Positions 17,001 through 23,748 of a stretch of 33,600 nucleotides of DNA are shown in pieces. The stretch comes from Mycoplasma sp. CAG:877 (GTDB taxonomy: Bacteria > Bacillota_I > Bacilli_A > RF39 > UBA660), in contig HF992493.1 of assembly GCA_000433455.1 (NCBI GenBank), positions 132,438 through 166,037 of the forward strand, written 5' to 3'. How positions within the stretch are numbered: the first letter of the stretch is position 1; each line of letters starts with the position of its first letter. The notes beneath the pieces were generated by a model, which saw only the letters and a list, made by a program, of their open reading frames with translations, did not search any database and had not been told where the DNA came from. The position numbers and the translations under genes were made by a program.

Positions 17001-19538
17001 GAGTTATCTGGTATTAAAGATAGAACTAATGAGTATTCTGATATTCCTTATTCATTTAACCAGATTAAAGCTTTAGTTATTAAAAATGGTACAACTTTAT
17101 TATTAAAAAAGAATGCTAATATGCTTGAGTCTTTCTATTCTGGAGTGGATATTGATGGAGCTTTGGTACCGGCTGAGGTTACTATTGATGATAATGGTAA
17201 TACTACTAAGAATGTTGATAATCGTCTTTATATGGCTCCTAATAATAATTTAAATATTACTACTAATCAAACAGCTACGGCTTATGGTAAAGTTACTGGT
17301 ATGACTTTCTTTGGTATGTATAACTCATATGCTGCAGGTTCTATTTCTTATGGAGTTTATGATCCGTCTGTTAAAAATGGAGATAGTGCTGATGCAGGGG
17401 ACGTTATAGTTGGTGGTAGTTATGTACTTGGTCTTCATAGTTTAAATCACGATATTACAAAAGATGGATTCTATTCTAATTACTTAAATGATGATTATAC
17501 TTTAGTTAGTACTAAATATATTGATCCTACTGAAGTTGGTGAGACAGGTTACCGTTGGATTATTGGTTTGGATGCTATTAACTATACAATTAATTTGAAC
17601 GCATCTAAGTACTCTTCTTTAGGTACGGCAAACTTATCTTTAATGGATTTTGCTTCAGGCGATACAATATTTAATGTAGTTGGATTTAATAGTGAAGGTT
17701 TATCTAGTGGTGTTGAATTAATTGATCCAAACTTAGTTCCTAAGCTTTCAACAACTGCAGAAGAAGCTAATAGAAAGTTAGGTTTGGCGGTAAAAGCTGA
17801 AACTCGTGAGTGGACTGGTCATGGTAAAACTGTTCTTTTAAGTGAATCTGGTGGTAAGTATACTGGTACTACTTCATATAAGACTGATAGTCAAGCAATT
17901 GTACCATCTTTGATGTTTTACTTGTATCATGCTAAAAATATTACGTTGAATGAGGATTTAGGAACAGCAATTGTAAGTTTACAAGTTTTAATTCCAATAA
18001 ATGCTATTGAGTATAAAGTTCAGTTAGTTACTGTTACTGTTAATATTACAGCAAGTAATTATCAAGATGAAGATGCATATGATGCTAGTATTACTTATGA
18101 TAAAAAGTATGAGATGCCTTCGGCTACTTCTGTTAATATAACTAATCAGAGTCAGTTTACAACGTATTATTCATTATTTGCATATGCAGATAGTTATGAT
18201 AAATTTTATGGTATTAATGATAATTATTATCATGCTTTAGTTACAAATTATGCTTTACCAGTTGGTACACAAATTACAATGCTTGATTATGGTGTTTCAC
18301 AAGAACAGCCTGAATATTACTATTACACTGTTACACAAGCTGAGTATGATAGGGCAGTTAGACAACTAGCTCAAGATAAAGAAATTACTTATAAACTTTC
18401 TAATTTTATAAAAATGGGTAGTGTAAGTAATGATAATAAATATAATGACTCAGTTAATAATCATAAATATTATACGGATGAATATGGTCGAATAGTTGAA
18501 GAATTTATCTTTATATTTGATTTTAAAGAAACTACTACGACTGGTACACATATTGATAATTCAATTTTATTTGAACTTAAAAATAATGAAGATAGAACTT
18601 TAATTTCTGTACTTGGTATTCGTCAAGGACTTATGGAATATAGTTTGTATGATAGTTCTAACGTTGTACTTAATCAAACCGTTGAGCCAAAGAGTGATTA
18701 TATGTACTATGATATTCCATATGAAGTTTCTTATTCTACATCTGTTGCTTATGATCAGACTGCTAATCGTGAAGCGATTATTAATACTAATTATGAGTCT
18801 AGTAGTATGGGACTTAATGTTACTATAATAGATAGTTCTGGTACACAAGTTAGTTCAAGTTTGTTGTCGGGTACAAATATAGTTATTGATCAGGTGGCTT
18901 ACTTTGCAGATAGTGATGGTGTGTATAGAATAAAGTTAGCAGATAAAGTTTCTAACTTGAAAAAGACTATTACAATATATAGTGATTCATTGTTACCTGC
19001 AGGTACTTATACATTGAAATTTAGTTTGTTTGCATCAGCTGATGGTAGACATAATTCTCATGCGTTAGAGTCTGCTGAATATGAAAAAGTAATTACCTTA
19101 GTAGGTAGTGATAATAGTATAAAAGTAAATACTGATGATAAGACAAAATTAGTATTTGGGGAAACTGGACTTAATGCAGCTTCACTTAACTATAATACTT
19201 ATGTAGTTTCTTATAATACAGTTTTAACTAATCCAAATGTTAGATTAAGTGTTTATAAAAGAAATACTGATAATAAAGATACAACAGTTTATACGGAAGT
19301 TGATTTTAATAGTTTATTTACAAATGAGCTTGCTTCACCTAATGATTCGCTTTACTTAAATCAATCTGTCTATGAAAAGATGTTAAAAGTATCTCCAGGT
19401 ATTAATAATACAATGCATTTTGACTTAGCGGATAATTTAATTAGTGGTACATATAAGTTGGTATTTAAACTATATGATAACAATCAATTAGTAGATGAAG
19501 AATATAAATATGTAATTGTTAAGAAAAAAGTTCAGTAA
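11037..19538 (+). CDS. Giant exported repeat protein (~2833 aa) with YGGG beta-helix array and CBM2-like module
   Basis: The start is TTG at 11037, seven bases after GGAGGG (11024-11029); earlier TTG/ATG codons at 11019/11022 lack such a site. Residues 11-33 form a single TM/signal segment. About 100-165 is GLUG-like (FDGNGYSI...YYGLF). Residues 575-700 hold a duplicated unit with CNTYGGC at 582 and 665. About 1000-1950 carries roughly 28 copies of a 20-30-residue unit ending in (V/I/L)(Y/F)GG(G/S/N)N, as expected of a right-handed beta-helix. Inserted at about 1555-1670 is a module like CBM2 (LTNTDISDWEIDLNMPKDS, later WSSS and GGTYSFTY). The last 880 residues are beta-rich, with no LPXTG or C-terminal TM. 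It is likely an adhesin or matrix protein anchored by its N-terminus or released by a SipW-type peptidase. Confidence 0.8.
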   Translation: MAESRINKNKLILNIFLALIILIACFGVINLFTAKDSYSNELEEKWDGVSVASSFSHGNGTKDNPYTINNGAEFAYFKQLIEGDNYTLYNDKYYKLGNNINLDNHEFIGIGFQDRIFKGYFDGNGYSIKNAKITSGVIYNGFSYYGLFNSLESASIVNLNIDNIVVSPVKESVSYKVGTLAGDVNGNSNISNISVINTKFDLTNVLSDNITVIGGVVGNIGGDSKFYNVYVNITFDTTNILTVGKVAHTIACDSNNIITNISTNSLFIDNESNYINSTGKNTNQFIYSDSNYVDSSTKAMISTKDLLGILNKGYDYEFGWESFGNTLIIKRDEVVPDNIGVSAFSFSINEPIVLHDSGIVGDTVYVNDLTSDYNNYMGLNYTDFSNTGTLPTGESLELYSDNNLVKVYTMYDGVGVANEDYVGYIGIDNDERQSKLVYYKYYPVVDGYVTFELIDNPFGNRPNDMAFNGWVTDYRGAFVYLDRDTYVRYVKIPVTDVNQTISIEFRASWINATTAEVTTDSWNNAFNQINSAGMLELETKRPIYEDNPDMRDYYITGTVSRRRYYPNGAYNSYGNDISGNYCNTYGGCTYYYHPTSSVYDENQTYYELVNGRMSVYQKRIIGYENTDVLPEGASVASLFRLVNVGYRQSINGYYDNTGNIVSGTCNTYGGCNYYEYIQYYDNNGNESIVDADSTYYYLVTRDTNIVVLRYNISASINNNKPFTLTSVNNGIDYRNNYNFNIRNSYISAKSDLRIEFITLTVGSAASNSDPTSNSNQYGYIYGNWNNLKIGRGLRKRGNYISAYSVLGGSNGSTGSSGSTVDYRLIVESGYYNTLIVTNGNVGDYSSGGWWGEYGSRIYVDGLAIYGSDYDRVNNDNGELTVYYCASGSWGGAVYGLNETTSIAIHTNIKSGEFGTSKYDYSTGVYIGGRGGGTHYAAREATIEGGWIYNLIGGPLTASNRENRNDTYVNIKGGSIDLVIGGAGASATYGNRIINLTGGTINYAVFGGSNGYTGSDTGNYRGTLEGSTFVYVGGNAVVGDDYLIAANSNRFGVESGSVFGIGNGNSDSSQIGTANNSNILINGNATIKRNVYGGGNYGAVGINGNSTTKTTIKVLGGNIVGALYGGGNNNGSGSTSVTSTIDITVLGGEIGNVYGGSRNKGTVYGNTNVKIIAGVIVNDVYGGGEGGYTSSNSPGTFVTQNVNVVIGDNSSEVVPTINGNVYGGSAYGTVNGSSNSTNASNYDTNVTVNKGTVVRSVFGGGKGNNQFTPYVLGDVTVNINGGNIGNVFGGNDAKGSPNGNDVVYLNDGIIGNAFGGGNNTGQATTNIYLQGSVVNNLFGGSNSSGTVGTTNVYVTSGTVGNIYGGNNIGGDTDTNNVTVTGGNITGDIYGGGSLANSITSIVTVTGVKANDVYGGGEKASVTTTSVVATSATLNKVFGGSNFSGDVDNSNVLINSGVIDGIYGGNNQGGTTKITEVTIKDGTINNVFGGGDNALSTTSNVNIDGGVITNVFGGGNEAGLTDSNINISNGIITNVFGGSNKSGNLDESNVNVGSSKALDLVDVSISSSPVNATWQSSDYDTYVDITVTLKNLTNTDISDWEIDLNMPKDSVLYSNWSSSDLTITNGVAKVTSVNRYDSNNPNTLSANGGTYSFTYAILTNTVATNYSMSSKVVKPNAIPAVSNVEIGSLYGGNNEGGITSVTNVLVNSGTINSLYGGGNQAVVGEANVTCKTANIGVLYGGGNAAGVTNDTHVDIDNVDITHNIYGGGNEGVVDGSTYVFVTDSRVLGSMYAGGNGSTAIVRKNTNITVDGATVVGNESTVAPAAGSVFGGGNAAATGYENAGDSVATVNIVGATIYGNVYGGANTSVVYGSTKTNIGTAAVNNDGLVEGDIIIRGTVFGGGEANAAGSEVYDWNFISVTSAINISIDGTGYTTNNHKFLMNGSIFGSGNASSSSGVSQITIKNLGTITAPSKNISIQRTDKLTIDSSCIELSGIKDRTNEYSDIPYSFNQIKALVIKNGTTLLLKKNANMLESFYSGVDIDGALVPAEVTIDDNGNTTKNVDNRLYMAPNNNLNITTNQTATAYGKVTGMTFFGMYNSYAAGSISYGVYDPSVKNGDSADAGDVIVGGSYVLGLHSLNHDITKDGFYSNYLNDDYTLVSTKYIDPTEVGETGYRWIIGLDAINYTINLNASKYSSLGTANLSLMDFASGDTIFNVVGFNSEGLSSGVELIDPNLVPKLSTTAEEANRKLGLAVKAETREWTGHGKTVLLSESGGKYTGTTSYKTDSQAIVPSLMFYLYHAKNITLNEDLGTAIVSLQVLIPINAIEYKVQLVTVTVNITASNYQDEDAYDASITYDKKYEMPSATSVNITNQSQFTTYYSLFAYADSYDKFYGINDNYYHALVTNYALPVGTQITMLDYGVSQEQPEYYYYTVTQAEYDRAVRQLAQDKEITYKLSNFIKMGSVSNDNKYNDSVNNHKYYTDEYGRIVEEFIFIFDFKETTTTGTHIDNSILFELKNNEDRTLISVLGIRQGLMEYSLYDSSNVVLNQTVEPKSDYMYYDIPYEVSYSTSVAYDQTANREAIINTNYESSSMGLNVTIIDSSGTQVSSSLLSGTNIVIDQVAYFADSDGVYRIKLADKVSNLKKTITIYSDSLLPAGTYTLKFSLFASADGRHNSHALESAEYEKVITLVGSDNSIKVNTDDKTKLVFGETGLNAASLNYNTYVVSYNTVLTNPNVRLSVYKRNTDNKDTTVYTEVDFNSLFTNELASPNDSLYLNQSVYEKMLKVSPGINNTMHFDLADNLISGTYKLVFKLYDNNQLVDEEYKYVIVKKKVQ
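12720..13130 (+). repeat. Tandem CNTYGGC-containing duplication within the giant protein
   Basis: Two units about 83 residues apart share SGxxCNTYGGCxYY followed by a Tyr-rich segment and TYYxLV. The Cys pairs (first Cys codons at 12780 and 13029) could form disulfides on the cell surface. Sequence between the motifs has diverged. Confidence 0.65.
14030..16890 (+). repeat. YGGG repeat array (about 28 units)
   Basis: The coding repeats, of about 60-90 bases each, are variants of a TATGGTGGTGGTAAT core with the protein consensus N-V-Y-G-G-G-N. The array is interrupted once, at 15699-16050, by the CBM2-like module: 19 units lie before it and 9 after. The units are divergent, so the array is old or under selection for variation rather than freshly amplified. 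Confidence 0.8.
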
Positions 19539-19544
19539 GTTAAC

Positions 19545-19573
19545 TTGAAATTAGGCTTTGTATGTGATAAAAT
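19545..19573 (+). promoter_or_regulatory. Promoter for the 19590 gene
   Basis: TTGAAA (19545-19550), a 17-base spacer and TAAAAT (19568-19573) with an upstream TGn (19565-19567). It is one of the best promoter matches in the window and begins just after the giant gene's stop. Confidence 0.7.
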
Positions 19574-19589
19574 TTAAGAAGGTGGTTGT

Positions 19590-20360
19590 ATGTTAAAGAA
19601 GATACTAAAGTGGCTATGGGAATTTTTAGAAATTCTAATTATAATTTATGTAATTTTTATTACTTCTTGTATTTTATGTCGTAATAAATTTGGTTATACT
19701 CAGTTTGGGGATATGACTTTTGTTACTGTTAGTGAAAGTAATGAGAAGTTCTTTATGAATAATAAGGCTGGAGATTTATTAATTATTAAGAATCAACAGA
19801 TGAATTTAGATGTTAATGATTTAATATATTATTATGTTACTGTTGATGAGAAATATATTGTTAGAACTGGGGTAATTGATTCTAAGTCTCAAGATGATTA
19901 TGCTGCTTTATATGTTTTAAGAGATGATGAAGGTAGTAGTATTGCTAGTAACAGAGTAATTGGTAAGTATGTTAAGACTTATCCAGGTAAGGGAGCAATA
20001 CTTGATGTACTTGAGAGTAGAGTTGGTTTCTTATTCTTAGTTTTATTACCTATATTAATAGTATTCATTTATCAAATTTATCAATTAGTTATTGTTGCTA
20101 AATACGAAGTTGTTGAAGATGATGATGAAGAAGAGGAAGAAAAACCTCGTACTAAGAAAATAGTTAAGAAGGATGTTAAGAATAGAGAAGTAGTTAAACC
20201 TGTAGAAAAGAAGGAAGAGACTACTAAGGAAGAACTTCCTAGAGAAGAAAAACATGAAGTAAAAGTAGATGTTGTTGTCGAAAAGGAAGTACCTGTTAAA
20301 GCAGAAAAACAAGAGAATAAGAAAACTAGTAAATCAGATGATGATATAGAATTGTTATAG
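19590..20360 (+). CDS. Signal-peptidase-like membrane protein lacking catalytic residues
   Basis: 256 residues with the same layout as the SipW-type proteins here: TM at about 12-31, an extracellular domain starting FGYTQFGDMTFVTVSESNEK (compare FGYTYFVVKTGSMSG in the 9769 protein), then KAGDLLIIKN matching the DDVIIVK strand, and a second TM at about 148-170. The SM box Ser and the THR His are not conserved: the His position reads YIVRTGVI, and the GDVNNxED box is replaced by RDDEGSS. It is therefore probably a pseudo-peptidase that could bind substrates or regulate the active enzymes. The cytosolic tail (about 175-256) is acidic, then Lys/Glu-rich (EDDDEEEEEKPRTKK). It has its own promoter and terminator. 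Confidence 0.65.
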   Translation: MLKKILKWLWEFLEILIIIYVIFITSCILCRNKFGYTQFGDMTFVTVSESNEKFFMNNKAGDLLIIKNQQMNLDVNDLIYYYVTVDEKYIVRTGVIDSKSQDDYAALYVLRDDEGSSIASNRVIGKYVKTYPGKGAILDVLESRVGFLFLVLLPILIVFIYQIYQLVIVAKYEVVEDDDEEEEEKPRTKKIVKKDVKNREVVKPVEKKEETTKEELPREEKHEVKVDVVVEKEVPVKAEKQENKKTSKSDDDIELL

Positions 20361-20385
20361 ACGGAGTTATGACTCCGTTTTTTGT
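20361..20385 (+). terminator. Rho-independent terminator
   Basis: ACGGAGT (20361-20367) pairs with ACTCCGT (20372-20378), with loop TATG followed by TTTTTGTTT. It starts on the base after the stop codon of the pseudo-peptidase gene. Confidence 0.85.
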
Positions 20386-20413
20386 TTACTTAATTTATTA
20401 ATTTTGGTATAAT
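20385..20413 (+). promoter_or_regulatory. Promoter for the three-gene TasA-like cluster
   Basis: TTTACT (20385-20390), a 17-base spacer and TATAAT (20408-20413). It abuts the preceding terminator. Confidence 0.65.
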
Positions 20414-20432
20414 TCATACTAGGAGAATAGTT

Positions 20433-21044
20433 ATGAAAAATAGAAAGAAGAGTATAATTCAAATTGTAGTAGTAATGGTTTTAGTATTGGGTTCATTATA
20501 TTACTTATATTCTAAGGGGACTTATACTGCTTATGAGACTCTTACTAATGGAAAGATAACTCCTAATATGGCAAAATGGAATATTAGTGTGGATGGATTT
20601 AAGGTTACTTCTAGTGATGTTCAAACTATTGGACTTTCTAATATTACTTGGAATAGTAGTAATGCTGTTAATGGTAAAGCGTTACCTGGGTCTACTGGTA
20701 CTGTTAAAATTACTATAGATCCGATGGATACTGATGTAGCAATTAAGTATACTTTTGAAATAGTTGATAAAAATGTTGATGATACGAAGTTTTTAAAGGT
20801 TACTAATATTAATGATAATGGTAATAATTTAATTCGTGTAGGTGAAAATGTTTATACGGGAATATTTTCTTTGGATGATATAAAAAAACAAGCAAAAAAG
20901 GAATTGACGTTTGATGTAGAATGGCCATTAGGGGAGGATATTGATCCTACTTCTGAAGAGGTTAATTCTAGTATAAATTTTTTAGTAATAAACTTTTCTG
21001 TTGAGCAATACAAGGGAGAGGCTATAGTTCCTTATTCTGGGTAG
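20433..21044 (+). CDS. TasA/camelysin-like secreted protein
   Basis: 203 residues: a basic start (KNRKKS), a hydrophobic signal (IIQIVVVMVLVLGSLYYLY, about 8-26) and a mature beta domain. GKITPNMAKWNISVDGFKVT and LPGSTGTVKITIDPMDTDVA (the PG-x-x-G...I-D...TDV signature) are shared with the opposite-strand protein at 28705 (AKWNIKIND, APGSKGHCDIIIDSTDVDVD). TFDVEWPLGED is the usual W-P/G segment seen in TasA-like sequences. The likely role is an extracellular fibre subunit processed by the SipW-type enzymes. AGGAG lies upstream of the ATG. It is first of three closely packed small secreted-protein genes. Confidence 0.7.
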   Translation: MKNRKKSIIQIVVVMVLVLGSLYYLYSKGTYTAYETLTNGKITPNMAKWNISVDGFKVTSSDVQTIGLSNITWNSSNAVNGKALPGSTGTVKITIDPMDTDVAIKYTFEIVDKNVDDTKFLKVTNINDNGNNLIRVGENVYTGIFSLDDIKKQAKKELTFDVEWPLGEDIDPTSEEVNSSINFLVINFSVEQYKGEAIVPYSG

Positions 21045-21053
21045 GTGTTATAA

Positions 21054-21671
21054 GTGTTAAATAAGTTAAAGGAGAAAGTTAGTCATATTAAGTTTTTTGA
21101 AGAAAAGATGCGTTTTCTTCTTTTTGCACTTATGTTATTGGTGGCTTTATTTTTGGCTTTTTTCTTATTTAAAAGAGCATATGCATCTTATCAGTCTTCT
21201 GCTAAGTTGGTTGCTAATATAGATAAAGCAATTTATTTGATAGATTCTTCTAAGATGTCGTTTAATATTGATCCTGAACAGATTATACCTTCTAATGAAC
21301 CATATATTTATAAGTTTAGTGTATCTAATTTTAATGAATTTAATAGGAGTGAGATTAATCTTACTTATGGAGTTAAGATAATTACGACGACTAATTTACC
21401 AATTACGGTACAACTATATCGTAATCAAAATTATGATGATGCGACTGCGACTGCTTTGTTGAGTGGAGCTAGAATAGTACAAGATGATGATGGGGCTTGG
21501 TATAATATTTATGATCCACCAGGAGTATATAATATGGATTATACAGATAAAGTTACAGATATTTATACATTAATTATTAATTTTCCTAAGACTTATAGTA
21601 GTAGTACTACTTATGCTGATTGTATAGAAAATATAGAAATAAATATAGATTCTTCTCAAAGAGTAGATTAG
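21054..21671 (+). CDS. SipW-type secreted protein, TasA-like
   Basis: 205 residues from GTG at 21054, with AGGTG six bases upstream. The N-terminus is MLNKLKEKVSHIKFFEEKMR, then a TM/signal (FLLFALMLLVALFLAFFLF, about 21-39) ending RAYASYQS, a plausible cleavage site. The mature part has YKFSVSNFNE, TYGVKIITTTNLPITVQLYR and a C-terminal beta strand, a pattern I associate with SipW-dependent Firmicute surface proteins, although the sequence is divergent. It lies 9 bp after the 20433 gene and 11 bp before the next. Probably a minor subunit of the same structure. Confidence 0.6.
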   Translation: MLNKLKEKVSHIKFFEEKMRFLLFALMLLVALFLAFFLFKRAYASYQSSAKLVANIDKAIYLIDSSKMSFNIDPEQIIPSNEPYIYKFSVSNFNEFNRSEINLTYGVKIITTTNLPITVQLYRNQNYDDATATALLSGARIVQDDDGAWYNIYDPPGVYNMDYTDKVTDIYTLIINFPKTYSSSTTYADCIENIEINIDSSQRVD

Positions 21672-21682
21672 AGGTGATATTG

Positions 21683-22618
21683 ATGCAATTTATTAGACAA
21701 AATAAAAAAGTTAGTATAATTGTATTAGTTTGTTTGTCACTTCTTTTATTATTTGGCTTCACTTATGCTAAGTATATTTATAATATGATGGATAATTATA
21801 TATTAGAGACTAAAGGGTTTTATTTTAATAGTAGTGTTATGAATATTAATGGTAAAAACCATAGTATTAATAACTGGGATGGTGTTAATAGTTATACTTT
21901 ATTAATAGATGTTAATAGTAAGAAAAATGCTGATAGGTACACTACTGCTGATGTTGATTATGATATTACTTGTGAATGTCCTAATACTGTTAGATGTGAT
22001 TTAAGTAAGACTAGTGGTATTATTTATCAAGATAAAAAGACAGATAGTTTTCAGGTTATAGTTACTCCTAATAGTGCTTTTAGTGAGGGAGAGACTGTTG
22101 ATGTGAAAATTGTTGCTACTTCTAATTCTCCTTATACTAAGTCTTTATCTGCTACTTATAGAATTGGTGTTGAGAAGAGTAATTTTACTTATAATATTGT
22201 AGATAGTGTTAATTCTAAGTATTTGGTTGTTAATGTTACTAATGCAGTTAGTTATTATGAAGTAGAGGAAGCTTTTGGTACTTATAGTGTTGGTGATAAG
22301 ATTGCATTAGATGATTATGTTAATCTTAGTGATACTAATAAGAGTAAATGTTTTTCAGCTAAAGTTACTTTGACATTTCCAGCTGATGTGTTAGCTCTTG
22401 ATATGACTTCAACTTCATATTTACATATGATTCCTAATACAAGAGTTGATACTACTCTTAGCGATAATTATCAGTATGTTAAAAGTTATACATTTAAATT
22501 AGGAGCAACAGCAACAGAGAAAATACTATTTTATAAAAATGATATTGCTAAAGATTATACATATCCAATAATTAATACAACACCAATAGTTACAGTTAGT
22601 GCTGTTTTGGCAGATTAA
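21683..22618 (+). CDS. Secreted surface protein with SipW-type signal
   Basis: 311 residues from the ATG at 21683, preceded by GAGGTGAT at 21671-21678; the frame is open further upstream into the previous gene but lacks a site there. The signal is KKVSIIVLVCLSLLLLFGFTYAKYIY (about 8-33), with cleavage likely after FTYA. The body is two to three beta domains: about 40-155 contains a Cys pair (ITCECPNTVRCDL) and an Ig-like SLSATYRIGVEK strand; 160-311 is a second module ending TTPIVTVSAVLAD. It is the last gene of the cluster and probably a fibre accessory or tip protein; the role is inferred. Confidence 0.6.
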   Translation: MQFIRQNKKVSIIVLVCLSLLLLFGFTYAKYIYNMMDNYILETKGFYFNSSVMNINGKNHSINNWDGVNSYTLLIDVNSKKNADRYTTADVDYDITCECPNTVRCDLSKTSGIIYQDKKTDSFQVIVTPNSAFSEGETVDVKIVATSNSPYTKSLSATYRIGVEKSNFTYNIVDSVNSKYLVVNVTNAVSYYEVEEAFGTYSVGDKIALDDYVNLSDTNKSKCFSAKVTLTFPADVLALDMTSTSYLHMIPNTRVDTTLSDNYQYVKSYTFKLGATATEKILFYKNDIAKDYTYPIINTTPIVTVSAVLAD

Positions 22619-22621
22619 ACC

Positions 22622-22650
22622 TTTAAATAAAAAATATATTATGTTATAAT
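22622..22650 (+). promoter_or_regulatory. Promoter for the AAA+/SipW operon
   Basis: TTTAAA (22622-22627), a 17-base spacer and a perfect TATAAT (22645-22650) preceded by TGT (extended -10). It likely drives 22679 through 28017. Confidence 0.75.
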
Positions 22651-22678
22651 TTTACTAGGCTAGAAGGGATGAGGAGTA

Positions 22679-23746
22679 GTGAGTGATAATTTAGTAGAAA
22701 TATATATGAATTATAGAATAAATCGTATGTTAAAGTATGGCTTAACAATTATGCACTCAGATGATTCATTTCTTAGTGAGTGTTTAAGTAATTACTTAAG
22801 AACATATATAAATAGTTCATATTATAGAATTTTTGATACAGTAAGTACTAATAATTATGATGATAAAGTCTTGTTAGAAGAGATTGAAGGTAAAAGATTA
22901 GAAATGTTAGATGACTTGTCTAACTATGAATTAATTGATACTAATGAAGTTTATGAAGAGAAGATTAAATTTATAAATACTAGTAGTAAGATAATACCAT
23001 TTTTAATAAAGTTAGATTTACTTAGATTTGAAGATAAAGATGAAGCTGTTATTAAGATAAAAGACTTGTTAGAAAGAGATAGTTTTGTTAGAGAGTTACT
23101 TTTAGAAAAGACAGTTAAATTAGTTAGTCAAGTTATTGAAACTAAAGAGAAGATGGATGATTTTTTCTTGAGAAAAGATACGTATTTTTCACTTGATTAT
23201 CCATTATTTAAAGATAGAGATAATTATGTATGGGTTAATATAAATAATGATGTTAAATTATTACAAGATAATTATAAGAAGTCTTTAGTAGAGAGAGTTT
23301 ATAGAGATAAGAAGATACAAGAAGATAAGTTGGATTTAAAGATTAAGAAGTTTATAAAACAATTATTATTTGATTTATATAATGGAATGGATTTATATGA
23401 TAAGTATTTTATAGAAATAGATGATTCCTTATTTGAAGATAGAAAAGATATAGAGAAGTACTTTGTAATGTTAGATAATCCATTAATTAAGAGATATTTA
23501 ACTTTAGCAATATCAAGTGATAGTTTTAATAGTAATCAGGCTTTTATTAAGAAGTATGGTTTTAGTATTGCTTGTATACAAGATTTTTCTCATATTAATG
23601 ATGTTGATACTAAACTTACTAATTTAGATAATTCTTTAGTATTTGACTTTGTTATTGTTAAGGCTTTTAAAGATAAAGATTATAATACTTTTATGAAGTA
23701 TACACCTGTTAATATGAGGGATATTTTATTTAATAAGGAGGTATAG
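22679..23746 (+). CDS. Cytosolic helical protein of unknown function upstream of an AAA+ gene
   Basis: 355 residues from GTG at 22679, with AAGGGA at 22664-22669 as the likely site; an ATG at 22706 is an alternative. There is no signal peptide or membrane segment. It is charged and helical, with two long helical stretches (about 60-160 and 195-250), a VWVNINNDVKLL segment and a C-terminal compact part (FSIACIQDFSHINDVDTKLT). The family is not recognised. It is separated by 2 bp from the AAA+ gene and shares its operon, so it is a candidate adaptor or third component of the McrB/McrC-like pair. Confidence 0.7.
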   Translation: MSDNLVEIYMNYRINRMLKYGLTIMHSDDSFLSECLSNYLRTYINSSYYRIFDTVSTNNYDDKVLLEEIEGKRLEMLDDLSNYELIDTNEVYEEKIKFINTSSKIIPFLIKLDLLRFEDKDEAVIKIKDLLERDSFVRELLLEKTVKLVSQVIETKEKMDDFFLRKDTYFSLDYPLFKDRDNYVWVNINNDVKLLQDNYKKSLVERVYRDKKIQEDKLDLKIKKFIKQLLFDLYNGMDLYDKYFIEIDDSLFEDRKDIEKYFVMLDNPLIKRYLTLAISSDSFNSNQAFIKKYGFSIACIQDFSHINDVDTKLTNLDNSLVFDFVIVKAFKDKDYNTFMKYTPVNMRDILFNKEV

Positions 23747-23748
23747 GT

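Noticed and set aside
19400..19538. Sortase anchor at the end of the giant protein
   Set aside because: The protein ends YKYVIVKKKVQ with no LPxTG-like motif, hydrophobic stretch or positive tail.
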